Assembly: GCF_900108475.1 (NCBI RefSeq)
Contig: NZ_FNWO01000005.1
Coordinates: forward strand, 1 to 64,000
Length of the DNA stretch: 64,000 nt
Reading direction: 5' to 3'
From: Magnetospirillum fulvum
GTDB lineage: Bacteria > Pseudomonadota > Alphaproteobacteria > Rhodospirillales > Magnetospirillaceae
The notes under the pieces were generated by a model that saw only the letters and a list, made by a program, of their open reading frames with translations, was not told the origin of the DNA and ran no database searches. Shown piece after piece: positions 1 to 8,189 of this stretch. The position numbers were made by a program, and so were the translations under genes. Each line of letters begins with the position of its first letter. Positions within the stretch are counted from its first letter, which is position 1.

Positions 1-318
1 GATGCCACCGCCCAGGAGATCGCCGATCTCTACAAACGGCGCTGGGCCATCGAACTGTTCTTCCGATGGGTCAAGCAGACCCTGAAAATCCGCCATTTCC
101 TCGGAAACAGCGAGAATGCCGTTCGAATCCAGATCGCCGTCGCCCTGATCGCCTTCCTCTTGCTCCGAATGGCCCAGGCCACCCAGAAAACCATCCAAAG
201 CCCGCTCGCCTTTGCCCGGCTCGTTCGCGCCAATCTCATGCACCGAAAGCGCATCGACCGACTGATCGGGGGAGATCCTCAACCAAGAATCGACCCCAAT
301 CAGATGGTGCTGCTATGA
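1..318 (+). CDS. IS4-family transposase, C-terminal fragment (5' end outside window)
   Basis: Frame 1 is open from the window edge to TGA at 316-318, giving 105 residues. It contains the Y-(2)-R-(3)-E-(6)-K signature of IS4-family DDE transposases: Tyr 17, Arg 20, Glu 24 (the catalytic Glu) and Lys 31, with the RRW.IE.FF context typical of the family. The remainder is the usual C-terminal helical tail. The two catalytic Asp residues would lie upstream of the window, so whether the element is intact cannot be judged. The overlapping antisense reading frame is a shadow. Confidence 0.85.
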   Translation, partial: DATAQEIADLYKRRWAIELFFRWVKQTLKIRHFLGNSENAVRIQIAVALIAFLLLRMAQATQKTIQSPLAFARLVRANLMHRKRIDRLIGGDPQPRIDPNQMVLL

Positions 319-345
319 CCGTGACGTTTAACCGGACAGCAGTGG
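1..345 (+). mobile_element. 3' end of an IS4-family insertion sequence
   Basis: The window opens inside an insertion sequence. The transposase 3' end runs to 318. It is followed by a short tail ending ACCGGACAGCAGTG near 345, which looks like a right terminal inverted repeat. From about 346 the reading becomes part of an OmpA-like domain, so the boundary is placed there. The left end and any target duplication lie outside the window. The exact right end is inferred. Confidence 0.6.
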
Positions 346-624
346 ACGGCGGCGGGCGATGACGAACTCGGCAAGGCTGTGGCCGCGTTGAAAAAAGTCA
401 GCGGGAAAATCACCATCGTCGGCCATGTCGATAATGTCGCGCCGAAAAAAGGAACCACCAACGCCAAGGTCGCGTTGTCGCGAGCCACCTTTGTCTCGGA
501 ACACTTGCAGAAGCACGGCATCGACGCGGCCCGGATCGTCATCCAGCCCCTGCCGGATAGCGAGCCGATGGAACGGGTCGCGATCATCACCGTCGAAAAG
601 ACGGCCAAGACCGCCGCGAAGTAA
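346..624 (+). pseudogene. OmpA-like domain gene truncated at its 5' end by the insertion sequence
   Basis: The frame ending in TAA at 622-624 encodes the C-terminal two thirds of an OmpA/MotB-type peptidoglycan-binding domain. It has the strand-turn GHVDN (the GHTD position), the helix LSRATFVSEHLQKHGI, and a terminal ERVAIITVEK strand equivalent to the NRRVE strand. The domain's first strand and helix, and any signal peptide, are missing. The open frame runs upstream only into the end of the insertion sequence. GTG 379 could in principle start a short protein but has no good Shine-Dalgarno. A remnant of an envelope lipoprotein gene broken by the element is the simplest reading. Confidence 0.65.
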
Positions 625-645
625 ATCGGCGTGACGATGGGGCCA

Positions 646-684
646 GAGAGGCGGAGCGGACGCTCGTCCCCGCCTCTCTTTTTT
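646..684 (+). terminator. Rho-independent terminator
   Basis: A 9-bp stem (GAGAGGCGG paired with CCGCCTCTC) with a 15-nt loop is followed directly by six T. It lies 22 bases after the OmpA fragment. Confidence 0.85.
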
Positions 685-843
685 CGTCCGCCCTGGGGCG
701 GAGGGCCTCTCGCCGCCTCCTTTCCGCGTGTGCCGTATCGAAGGGTTGCGCGCCCTCCCGCGCCACGGTGATACTGCGCCGCGACACCCGGCCGGACGGC
801 ACGCGCGCCGGGAGGGGGATGTCTTCTGCCAAAGGAACCGAGC

Positions 844-1302
844 ATGCTTTTCGCCGAACTAATCCATCCGTTGGCCGCGCGCGCGACGCTCGGCCTGTTC
901 GTCCTGATCTGGGGGTCCGCCGTCGCGGCCGGTCTGTTCGCCGACCGCGAGATGCTCGCCTTCATCAAAGAGGTGGTGGTCTGGACCCTGTTCCTGCTGA
1001 CCCCGCTGACGATGCTGACCGCCGGAACCGGCCTGATCCTGGGCCGCGCCCGCCCCGGTCCGATCACCGACCGCAAGCGGCGGCGGCTGCGCCTGATCGT
1101 CGCGATTGGGATCGTGATTCTGCTGCCAGCGACGCTGGTGCTCGATGCGATGGTGCAAAGCGACAGCTACGACGCCACCCTGTTTCTCGTCTTCCAGGGA
1201 ATCGAGCTGGTCGCCGGTCTCGTTCTGCTGACGCTGATGGGGATCAGCGTCAGGGACGGCATTCTGGCCAAGCGCGACGCCGCCGTCGCCCAAGGCTCAT
1301 AA
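844..1302 (+). CDS. Small integral membrane protein, unknown function
   Basis: This 152-residue protein has four predicted membrane helices at about residues 13-30, 43-66, 79-102 and 112-133. A basic loop (DRKRRRLR) between helices 2 and 3 suggests that loop is cytoplasmic. No catalytic or cofactor motif is visible. The ATG at 844 follows AAAGGAACCGAGC, an acceptable ribosome site. It stands alone after the terminator at 646-684 and is followed by a stem-loop at 1357-1382. I do not recognise the family; four-helix proteins of this size occur widely in Rhodospirillales. Confidence 0.6.
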   Translation: MLFAELIHPLAARATLGLFVLIWGSAVAAGLFADREMLAFIKEVVVWTLFLLTPLTMLTAGTGLILGRARPGPITDRKRRRLRLIVAIGIVILLPATLVLDAMVQSDSYDATLFLVFQGIELVAGLVLLTLMGISVRDGILAKRDAAVAQGS

Positions 1303-1667
1303 GCCCGGCCTGACCGGGGCCCGCCGCGCGCCCCGGAGACTTTCTGTGTAGAATAGGCGGCCCGGACCACGCTCCGGGCCGCGCGGCCGACACGGCCGCC
1401 CGCTCCCCTCGCCCGCCGACCAAGGTCCGCGGCAGGGACAAAATTCCCGTCTGACGCCGCCCCATCTAGACATACGCCATATGAAGCGTATCATCACGCC
1501 ATACTCGCCTAATCTGATGGGCGTATCCTTAAGGTCCTGGGTACAATCCAGGGCACGGCCCCTTTCACGCTCCGACGGCCAGAGCATGAACCGGAGAGCA
1601 GATTTCCCGAACCGTCACTCTGTCCAATCCATCCAGACAACCTCTTTGGTTAAACGAGGAGTGAGAC
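1303..1667. other. Intergenic region with stem-loop and short inverted motifs
   Basis: There is no convincing gene here. A perfect 10-bp stem with a 6-nt loop lies at 1357-1382 (GCGGCCCGGA / TCCGGGCCGC). It has no T tract but could end the preceding transcript. Further on, ATACGC (1472-1477) and GCGTAT (1486-1491) form a small inverted repeat, and GGCGTATCC recurs near 1520. These are possible operator or promoter elements for the gene at 1668. No clear -35/-10 pair could be assigned. Confidence 0.4.
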
Positions 1668-2915
1668 ATGAAGAACATCATACGGTGGGCAGGAATTGGT
1701 GCGACCGCCACCCTGGCCGCCTGCGCGGTCCCGGCGGAGGTCAACGACGTCCAGAAGGTTCTAAGCGCCCGCGCCGAGGGCGGCACCGCGTTTACCCGGT
1801 CGCTGTTCCAGGAATATCAGGCCTATACCAGATCGCAGGTCCAGACCGAAGTCGAATGGGTCGATGCCGCCGGAACCGCCCGCAAGGCGTTGCGGGTCGC
1901 TGACGGCGAAGCGGTCGCCCCCGACGAACTGACCGGACGCAAGGTTCCGGCGACGCGAATTCCGGAACTGGCCGCCGCCCGCGGACGTCTGATGACCTAT
2001 CTGGCTGGCGGTGCCGCCGAAAGGGTTCCCGCCGCCGCCGCCAAGGCCCAGGTTGCCTTCGATTGCTGGCTTGAGCAGGAGGCCGAGGGCCGACCGAACG
2101 GGACGTGCCGCACCACCTTTCTCACCCACGAACCGATGCTGAAGAAGCCCGCTCCGACCGCCGCCGGACCCGTCGAGGCCCAGCGCCGCTACGTGGTGAC
2201 CTTCGGCCTGGGCTCGGCCGAGCTTGGCCCCCAATCGCGGCAGACCCTGGGCGAAGCGGCCGCGACCCAGGCGCAATTGCGCGCCCCTCTCGTCTCTGTC
2301 GCGGGCTTTACCGACGCGGTAGGCTCGGTTGAACAGAATTTGCGTCTGGCCCGTCATCGCGCCGACGTGGTCACCGCCGAACTGGTCAAGCTGGGCGTTC
2401 CCCCCGGCCTGATCGCCGAGGATGCCCTGGGCGAGACCAATCCACAGGTTCCCACCGGGGACAATGCCGTCGAACCGCGTAACCGTCGTGTCGAAGTCAC
2501 CCTGGCGGGCAATGCCTGGGGCATCGGCGGCTATGGCGGCTATGCCTATGGCGATGCCGGTCGCGGCTATTACGGCCACGGATGGGGCGGGGTGTATGGC
2601 TATAATGGCGGCCATGCCGTGTTTTTCGCCTCGGGCTCCAGCCAATTGTCGGCCGAGGCGATCGAACGGCTAAAGCAGGTGGTTGCCGCCGAAAAGACCC
2701 ACCATCCCAAGGTCGTCCGGGTGATCGGCTTTACCGACCGTACCGGTTCGGTATCGACCAATGTCCGTCTCGCCCACCAGCGGGCCGAAAAGGTGGCGGC
2801 GGAAATCGTCCGGCTGGGCGGCACCGCCCCGGTGATCGAATCGCGTCCCGGCGACAGTTGGGGTTCGTCTTATGACGGACATGCGCGCCGCGTTGAAATC
2901 CTGTTCGACTACTGA
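1668..2915 (+). CDS. Outer-membrane lipoprotein with two OmpA-like domains
   Basis: This 415-residue protein starts at ATG 1668 after AGGAGTGAGAC. Its N terminus is a lipoprotein signal with lipobox LAAC (Cys 19), so it should be lipidated and exported. After a region of unknown fold (about 25-165), the first OmpA-like peptidoglycan-binding domain spans about 168-278 (FTD at the Asp position, NRRVEV at the Arg position). A Gly/Tyr-rich linker follows at 280-310. A second OmpA-like domain fills 313-415 (GFTD, ARRVEI). Two such domains in one polypeptide separated by a glycine/tyrosine linker is uncommon. It probably anchors the outer membrane to the cell wall; the next gene is another lipoprotein, likely co-transcribed. 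Confidence 0.75.
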   Translation: MKNIIRWAGIGATATLAACAVPAEVNDVQKVLSARAEGGTAFTRSLFQEYQAYTRSQVQTEVEWVDAAGTARKALRVADGEAVAPDELTGRKVPATRIPELAAARGRLMTYLAGGAAERVPAAAAKAQVAFDCWLEQEAEGRPNGTCRTTFLTHEPMLKKPAPTAAGPVEAQRRYVVTFGLGSAELGPQSRQTLGEAAATQAQLRAPLVSVAGFTDAVGSVEQNLRLARHRADVVTAELVKLGVPPGLIAEDALGETNPQVPTGDNAVEPRNRRVEVTLAGNAWGIGGYGGYAYGDAGRGYYGHGWGGVYGYNGGHAVFFASGSSQLSAEAIERLKQVVAAEKTHHPKVVRVIGFTDRTGSVSTNVRLAHQRAEKVAAEIVRLGGTAPVIESRPGDSWGSSYDGHARRVEILFDY

Positions 2916-2982
2916 TCATCCGGCTGGCGGCCGTCCTTCGCCGCGGCCGCCATCCCGCCGAACCAGAGATGTGGGAGAAGAC

Positions 2983-3804
2983 ATGATGAGAAAGTCCCGA
3001 ATCACCGCGGTGATCGCATTCGCCCTACCCGCCGCGTTGGGTGCCTGCTCCAGCGTGCATTACGCCAGCGAAACAAGACCGGTCAATCTGGTTCCGCCCG
3101 CGGAATTGCGCTCGGTCGCGCCCGCTGGCGCGTACCAGAACGACCTTACCGCCCTGGTCGGCTCGATCGCCGTCTACAACCGGGCCGAACGGTCGCTCCA
3201 GGTGCTGGAACCGGTCGCCAATCCCTATGATCCCCGGACCCGCCCCGTGGTCGAGACGGTCAATCAGGTGCTCTATACCTCGCTGGTCGATCCGGCGATC
3301 CAGACGGATATCCCGTTGATCGTCAACGCCTTGCACGATGCGGCGGGCGAGACGCTCGACGTCACCGTCACCGACGAGGCCCATGCGATGGTGCCGGGCT
3401 ATTCGGTCAACATCGTCAACCGGCTGGGCAGCCGCTATCACCCCACCAACGAGAACGAAGACATCGTCTATGTCGCCGAGGCATGGCAGCGCCGGTTCAG
3501 CGCCGCCCTGCTGACCGGCACCAAGCACAGCCTGTGGAGCGCCAATACCGGCGTCGATGTCTATAACAACATCACCTATACCCGCACCCAGGGCTTCAAG
3601 GACGGTCGCTACCTGGCTGTCTCGGTGGTGCCGTTCACGCGGGGAGCGCACGGAGAGGCCAGTCTGGCCGCCGAGCCGCTTCCCGTCGCGATGGTGACGA
3701 CGATCAAACCCCAGATCGCCGACCCCTATGCCTATACGTGGCGCGACCATGGGTATTGGGCTCGCGGATACGGCGCCAATTGGGACTATGCCCCCAAGAA
3801 ATAG
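2983..3804 (+). CDS. Lipoprotein of unknown function
   Basis: The start is set at ATG 2983 (or ATG 2986) after GGGAGAAGAC, because this places a typical lipoprotein signal at the N terminus: a basic start, a hydrophobic stretch and lipobox LGAC (Cys about 24). The mature part, about 250 residues, has no motif I recognise. It is rich in short beta-prone segments and ends with an aromatic tail. The gene lies 67 bases after the double-OmpA lipoprotein on the same strand and is followed by a strong terminator. The pair therefore probably forms a two-gene envelope operon. Confidence 0.65.
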   Translation: MMRKSRITAVIAFALPAALGACSSVHYASETRPVNLVPPAELRSVAPAGAYQNDLTALVGSIAVYNRAERSLQVLEPVANPYDPRTRPVVETVNQVLYTSLVDPAIQTDIPLIVNALHDAAGETLDVTVTDEAHAMVPGYSVNIVNRLGSRYHPTNENEDIVYVAEAWQRRFSAALLTGTKHSLWSANTGVDVYNNITYTRTQGFKDGRYLAVSVVPFTRGAHGEASLAAEPLPVAMVTTIKPQIADPYAYTWRDHGYWARGYGANWDYAPKK

Positions 3805-3830
3805 CCCCGCATTGCTCCATTCGTCGCGTT

Positions 3831-3861
3831 GGGGCGGGTCCGATCGGCCCGCCCCTTTTTT
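3831..3861. terminator. Terminator between convergent genes
   Basis: An 8-bp GC stem (GGGGCGGG / CCCGCCCC, loop of 9) is followed by six T on the plus strand. It lies between the lipoprotein gene ending at 3804 and the minus-strand gene ending at 3866. Confidence 0.85.
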
Positions 3862-3865
3862 GTCG

Positions 3866-4375
3866 CTACCGGTCGCCCGACGAGCGGAGCAGGTTGAGCG
3901 CCGACAACATCATCAAGATCGCGGCGATCACCAGAACCCAGCCGCCGGTCCCCAGGGCGACCGAGAATTCGGCACCGCCGCCGAACACTTTCGACATCTC
4001 GCGCAGCACCGGGATCGACTCGATCATCGCCCGCGAGGCGAGATAGGGAACGAAGACCGGCACCGCGACCCAGATCGCGGCGGCCAGCGCCTGAAGCCAG
4101 CGTCCGGACTGCCCGCGCACGGTCTGGACGATCACCGCGATTGCGGCCAGCGGGGCGAGATAGACCAGCCGGGCGATCCACACCGGCAGCGCCGAATCCC
4201 CGGTCGAGTCGCCAAAGCTCATCATCCCGGTGAATTTGCTGGCCTGGGCATAGGCATCGGGCAACGAGAGCAGGTTGGCGTAATCGTGGCCGGAGGTATC
4301 GCCGAACGGCAACAGACACCCCACCAGCCCGACACCGGCGATCAGTGCCGGAAGGTAACGCAACAGATTTGACAT
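3866..4375 (-). CDS. Predicted four-helix membrane protein, unknown function
   Basis: This 169-residue protein starts at ATG 4375, preceded on the minus strand by AGGGAGAACGGCG. Predicted membrane helices lie near residues 5-22, 66-88, 91-112 and 142-163. The segment between helices 1 and 2 (about 25-62) is polar and probably periplasmic. No enzyme motif is seen and I do not recognise a family. It is convergent with the lipoprotein gene at 2983 and 49 bases downstream of pxpA, so it may be the last gene of the rarA-pxpA transcript. Confidence 0.6.
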   Translation of the reverse strand: MSNLLRYLPALIAGVGLVGCLLPFGDTSGHDYANLLSLPDAYAQASKFTGMMSFGDSTGDSALPVWIARLVYLAPLAAIAVIVQTVRGQSGRWLQALAAAIWVAVPVFVPYLASRAMIESIPVLREMSKVFGGGAEFSVALGTGGWVLVIAAILMMLSALNLLRSSGDR

Positions 4376-4424
4376 CGCCGTTCTCCCCTATCTCCCCGGC
4401 CTTCGCTGGACCAAGGGGCGGAGT

Positions 4425-5195
4425 TTACCCCAAATTCAGTTCGGGCAGTGAGACCCGGCTGATTCCGGCCTCGTCCAGCGCCGCCACGACGGCACGGGCG
4501 ATCGCGGCCGCGGCGGGCGAATCGCCGTGCAGACACAGGGTATCAATCCGGGTCGGCAGCACCTTGCCCTGGCGGGTCACCACCGCCTGATCGCGCACCA
4601 TGGCGACGGCACGGGCAGCGGCTTCGGACGGATCGTCGATCACCGCCCCGGCCACCCCGCGCGGAGTCAGGCTGCCATCGGCCTCGTAGCCACGGTCGCA
4701 GAAGGCTTCAGCCGCCAGCCGCAGCCCATAGCGCCCCGCCGCCACCGCCAGCGCCGACCCGGCGGGCGCGACCAGGATCAGGGTCCGGTTAAGCCCGGCG
4801 ACCGCGCCCGCCACCGCCCCGGCCAGGGCGGGATCGGCACAGGCCATCGTATAGAGCGCCCCGTGCGGCTTGACGTGGGTGACGCGGTGGCGGACCAGGG
4901 CGCAGACCGCGCTGAGCGCACCGACCTGATAGGCCAGCATCGCCGGGATTTCGGCGGGATCGGTCTCGATCCGGCGGCGGCCAAAGCCGCGCAGATCGTC
5001 GAAGCCGGGATGGGCCCCGACGCTAACCCCGGCGGCCTGCGCCAGTTTTGCCACCCGCAGCATCGTCGCCGGATCGCCCGCATGGAAGCCGCAGGCCAGA
5101 CTGGCCGAGCCGATCAGCGGCAACAGCGCCGCATCGTCGCCCATCGTCCACGGCCCGAAGCCTTCGCCCAGGTCGGCATTCAGCGTGACCTTCAT
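4425..5195 (-). CDS. pxpA: 5-oxoprolinase subunit A (LamB/YcsF family)
   Basis: PxpA is the subunit of the ATP-dependent PxpABC 5-oxoprolinase that, with PxpBC, opens pyroglutamate to glutamate. The N-terminal LNADLGEGFGPW, then SLACGFHAGDP, GAHPGFDD, HVKPHGALY and the C-terminal CLHGDSP are the family signatures. The length (256 residues) is normal. ATG 5195 was chosen over longer in-frame starts because family members begin directly with MKV-LNADLGE and a GGGGG ribosome site precedes it. The start overlaps the rarA stop by 4 bp (ATGA), implying translational coupling. The pxpB and pxpC partners are not adjacent, which is unusual. Confidence 0.9.
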   Translation of the reverse strand: MKVTLNADLGEGFGPWTMGDDAALLPLIGSASLACGFHAGDPATMLRVAKLAQAAGVSVGAHPGFDDLRGFGRRRIETDPAEIPAMLAYQVGALSAVCALVRHRVTHVKPHGALYTMACADPALAGAVAGAVAGLNRTLILVAPAGSALAVAAGRYGLRLAAEAFCDRGYEADGSLTPRGVAGAVIDDPSEAAARAVAMVRDQAVVTRQGKVLPTRIDTLCLHGDSPAAAAIARAVVAALDEAGISRVSLPELNLG

Positions 5196-6499
5196 TCCCC
5201 CTCCCCCCCGTTGCGCTGGCGCAGCCGGTCCCAATAGGCCAGCCGCTTGACGATCTCCCGCTCGAAGCCCCGTTCGACCGGACGATAGAACCGCCGCCGC
5301 GCCATCCCCTCGGGGAAGTAATTCTGGCCGGAAAAGCCCTCGGCGGTGTCGTGGTCGTACTGATAGCCGCGCCCATAGCCCAAATCTTTCATCAGCCGGG
5401 TCGGCGCGTTCAAGATATGCGGCGGCGGCATCAGCGAGCCGGTCTCGCCTGCCGCCTTCACCGCGCCTTTATAGGCCATATACGCCGCGTTCGATTTCGG
5501 CGCGGTGCCGAGATAGATCACCAATTGCGCCAGGGCCAGTTCGCCTTCCGGGCTGCCCAGCCGCTCATAGACATCCCACGCCGCCAGCGCCTGGACCACC
5601 GCATTAGGATCGGCCAGCCCGATATCCTCGACCGCAAAGCGGGTCAGGCGACGGGCGATGAACAACGGGTCCTCGCCCCCCGCCAGCATCCGCGCCATCC
5701 AGTACAGCGCCGCGTCGGTGTCCGAGCCGCGCAGGCTTTTATGCAGCGCGCTGATCAGGTTGTAATGCCCCTCGCGGTCCTTGTCATAGGCGGGGGCGCG
5801 GCGGCTGATCGCGCGGGCCAGCGCCGCCGGGTCGAGCGGCGGCTCGGGCGGCAGCACCGCCAATTCCTCGGCCAGATTGAGCAGGAAACGGCCGTCGCCG
5901 TCGGCGGTCGCCTTCAACGCGGCGCGGGCGTCGGGATCGAGCGGCAAGACATGGCCCAGCACGGTTTCGGCTCGGACCAGCAAGCCTTCCAGCGCCGCCT
6001 CGTCCAGCCGGTGCAGCACCAGCACCTGCATCCGCGACAACAGCGCCCCGTTCAACTCGAACGACGGATTTTCGGTGGTGGCTCCGACCAGGACCACCGT
6101 CCCATCCTCGACATAGGGCAGGAAGCCGTCCTGCTGCGCCCGGTTGAAGCGATGGATCTCATCGACGAACAGCAAGGTGCCGCGCCCGGCCTCGCGCCGC
6201 TTGCGGGCTGCCTCGAACACCTTGCGCAGATCGGCGACGCCGGAAAACACCGCCGACAGCGGCTCGAACTCCAGCCCGACCCGTTCCGCCAGCAGCCGGG
6301 CGATCGTGGTCTTGCCGCAGCCGGGCGGCCCCCACAGAATCACCGAGGCCATCCGCCCCGCCGCCAGCATCCGCCCCAGCGGCGCGTCGGAGGCCAGCAG
6401 ATGCTCCTGTCCCACCACCTCCCCCAGCGTGGACGGCCGCAACCGCTCTGCCAACGGGCGGTCGTTGCCGTTGTCGAAGAGGGAGGGAGGAGAGGTCAT
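5192..6499 (-). CDS. rarA: Replication-associated recombination protein A (AAA+ ATPase)
   Basis: RarA/MgsA is a clamp-loader-like AAA+ ATPase that acts at stalled replication forks. The sequence shows Walker A GPPGCGKTT (residues about 57-65), Walker B LLFVDEIHRFN, sensor 1 GATTENPSF, and the RarA-specific C-terminal tetramerisation region with RMLAGGEDPLFIARRL and YLGTAPKSNA. At 435 residues it is full length. It is translationally coupled to pxpA downstream and separated from the upstream protease gene by a tandem repeat array. Confidence 0.95.
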   Translation of the reverse strand: MTSPPSLFDNGNDRPLAERLRPSTLGEVVGQEHLLASDAPLGRMLAAGRMASVILWGPPGCGKTTIARLLAERVGLEFEPLSAVFSGVADLRKVFEAARKRREAGRGTLLFVDEIHRFNRAQQDGFLPYVEDGTVVLVGATTENPSFELNGALLSRMQVLVLHRLDEAALEGLLVRAETVLGHVLPLDPDARAALKATADGDGRFLLNLAEELAVLPPEPPLDPAALARAISRRAPAYDKDREGHYNLISALHKSLRGSDTDAALYWMARMLAGGEDPLFIARRLTRFAVEDIGLADPNAVVQALAAWDVYERLGSPEGELALAQLVIYLGTAPKSNAAYMAYKGAVKAAGETGSLMPPPHILNAPTRLMKDLGYGRGYQYDHDTAEGFSGQNYFPEGMARRRFYRPVERGFEREIVKRLAYWDRLRQRNGGEGE

Positions 6500-6504
6500 T
6501 GGTT

Positions 6505-6710
6505 GCCCCTCAATCGCCGGGCGCTCGGTCCCCTCGCTTGGCTTTCGCGCCGTGGGGCGCGGGCGCTCAATGCGCCAGTCGCTGCGCTCTCGATCATAGC
6601 CTCAGGCGCCGGCGCTCGGTCCCCTCGCTTGGCTTTCGCGCGGATGACCGCGCGGGCGCTCAACGCGCCAGTCGCTGCGCTCCAGGGGTTGCCCCTCAAT
6701 CGCCGGGGGA
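6505..6710. repeat. Tandem array of a ~93-bp intergenic repeat (locus 1)
   Basis: Two copies lie at about 6505-6597 and 6598-6690, with the beginning of a third at 6691-6710. The opening GCCCCTCAATCGCCGGG recurs at 6505 and 6691, 186 bases (two periods) apart. The best conserved core is TCGCTTGGCTTTCGCGC, then GCGGGCGCTCAACGCGCCAG, then TCGCTGCGCTC. The core contains nested inverted repeats (GCGCC/GGCGC). The same repeat occurs at 39910-40142 in the same orientation. It fills the gap between the protease and rarA genes. Confidence 0.85.
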
Positions 6711-6719
6711 CGGGTCTCA

Positions 6720-8114
6720 TCATCCCTCGATCACCTGGGTCAGGGTCTGACCGTTGCGGCTGATCATCAGACTCCAGCGCGGCAACTCGCCCGACAACAA
6801 CCGCCGGGCCTCGGCGACGGTGGCAACCGGACGGTCGTTGATCCGCAACAGCCGGTCGCCGGGCTGAAGCCCAAGACGCTGCGCCACCGAGCCGCCGCGG
6901 ATTTCCAGGATCATCACCCCGGTCAGGGTCGAATCGAGCCCGATTTCGTCGGCCAAGGCCGGATTAAGGTTAACCAGCACTGCGCCCGAGAACGGGTTCC
7001 GCCCGGAAATTTCGCTGCGGTCGCGCGGCGGGTCTTCGGGCGGCGCGATCAGCCGGACGGAGAAACTCCGCTCGGCTCCACCCCGCAGCGCCGTCAGTTT
7101 GGCCTCGCCACCCAGATCGAGCGTGGCGAGACGGAAGCGCAGCCCCTCGGGATCGTCAACCTCACGGCCATTGATCCCGGTGATGACGTCGCCATCCTTC
7201 AACCCGGCGCGGGCGGCGGGCGAGTCCTTGCTGACGCTGCTGACCAGCACCCCGACCGGACGGGGCAGGCCCAGCGCCTGGGCCAGATCGGCGGTCACCG
7301 CCTGGGTCGCCGCTCCCAGCCACGGCCGCACCACCTTGCCGCCCTTGGACAGACCGGCAACGACGGTACGGACCAACGCGGTCGGAATGGCAAAGCCGAT
7401 CCCGTTCGATCCGCCGTCGCGGGAATAGATCGCCGAATTGATCCCGACCAGACGACCATCCATATCGACCAGCGCGCCGCCGGAATTGCCCGGATTGATC
7501 GAGGCGTCGGTCTGGATGAAGGAGCGGAAGTCCGACACGCCGACATTGGTGCGGGCCAGCGCCGAGACGATGCCCTGGGTCACCGTCTGGCCCACCCCGA
7601 ACGGATTGCCGATCGCCAGCACCAGATCGCCGACCTCAAGCCGGTCGGAATCCCCCAGCGGCAGGGTGGGGAAGGTCTCGCCCTTCGCCGTGATCTTCAA
7701 CACGGCCAGGTCGGTGTGCTCGTCACTGCCGACGATGCGGGCCTCGAACTCGCGGCGGTCGGACAGCACCACCGTCACTTCGTCGGCGTCCTTGATGACG
7801 TGGTGATTGGTCACCACCGTCCCCTCGGCCCCGATCAGCACCCCCGAGCCCAGCGAGCGTTGCACCCGGTCCTGGGTCAGGCCGGGAACGTCGCCGAAGA
7901 AGCGGCGAAAGAACGGGTCGGCGAACATCGGCGAGGCAGAGGCGCGCACCACCCGCCGGGTATAGATGTTGACCACCGCCGGAGCCACCTGCCGCGCCAC
8001 CGGGGCAAAGGTCAGACGGATCTGTTCCCGCGATTGCGGCACGGTCTCGGCCGCCTGCCCCGCGGCAGCGATGACGAAAAGAATGGCGAAAAGGACGGCG
8101 ACGGATCGGTTCAT
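6720..8114 (-). CDS. DegP/HtrA-type periplasmic serine protease with two PDZ domains
   Basis: An envelope quality-control protease of the Do family. The 464-residue product has a signal peptide (residues 1-20, ending AAG-QAAE). Its trypsin-like domain carries the catalytic triad His (VVTNHHVI), Asp (HTDLAVLKI) and Ser (NPGNSGGALVD). Two PDZ domains follow, at about 275-365 and 380-460. ATG 8114 is preferred over in-frame upstream starts because it immediately precedes the signal peptide and follows AAGGGAACG. The second PDZ and C terminus are short. The exact paralogue name (degP, degQ or mucD) cannot be set from sequence alone. Confidence 0.9.
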   Translation of the reverse strand: MNRSVAVLFAILFVIAAAGQAAETVPQSREQIRLTFAPVARQVAPAVVNIYTRRVVRASASPMFADPFFRRFFGDVPGLTQDRVQRSLGSGVLIGAEGTVVTNHHVIKDADEVTVVLSDRREFEARIVGSDEHTDLAVLKITAKGETFPTLPLGDSDRLEVGDLVLAIGNPFGVGQTVTQGIVSALARTNVGVSDFRSFIQTDASINPGNSGGALVDMDGRLVGINSAIYSRDGGSNGIGFAIPTALVRTVVAGLSKGGKVVRPWLGAATQAVTADLAQALGLPRPVGVLVSSVSKDSPAARAGLKDGDVITGINGREVDDPEGLRFRLATLDLGGEAKLTALRGGAERSFSVRLIAPPEDPPRDRSEISGRNPFSGAVLVNLNPALADEIGLDSTLTGVMILEIRGGSVAQRLGLQPGDRLLRINDRPVATVAEARRLLSGELPRWSLMISRNGQTLTQVIEG

Positions 8115-8189
8115 GCGCTGACGTTCCCTTCGATTTGGCCCGCTGCTTGCATTTTCCACGGCATAGGGCGTTCCCTTGGGGGTAAGACA

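Noticed and set aside
1357-1382. Rho-independent terminator
   Set aside because: The stem is perfect but no T tract follows, so it is recorded only as a stem-loop within the intergenic region.
6496-6763. Open frames on both strands with a repeated RALNAPVAAL-like peptide
   Set aside because: They are translations of the 93-bp tandem repeat; the same peptide recurs at 39949-40173. No ribosome sites or protein-like composition.
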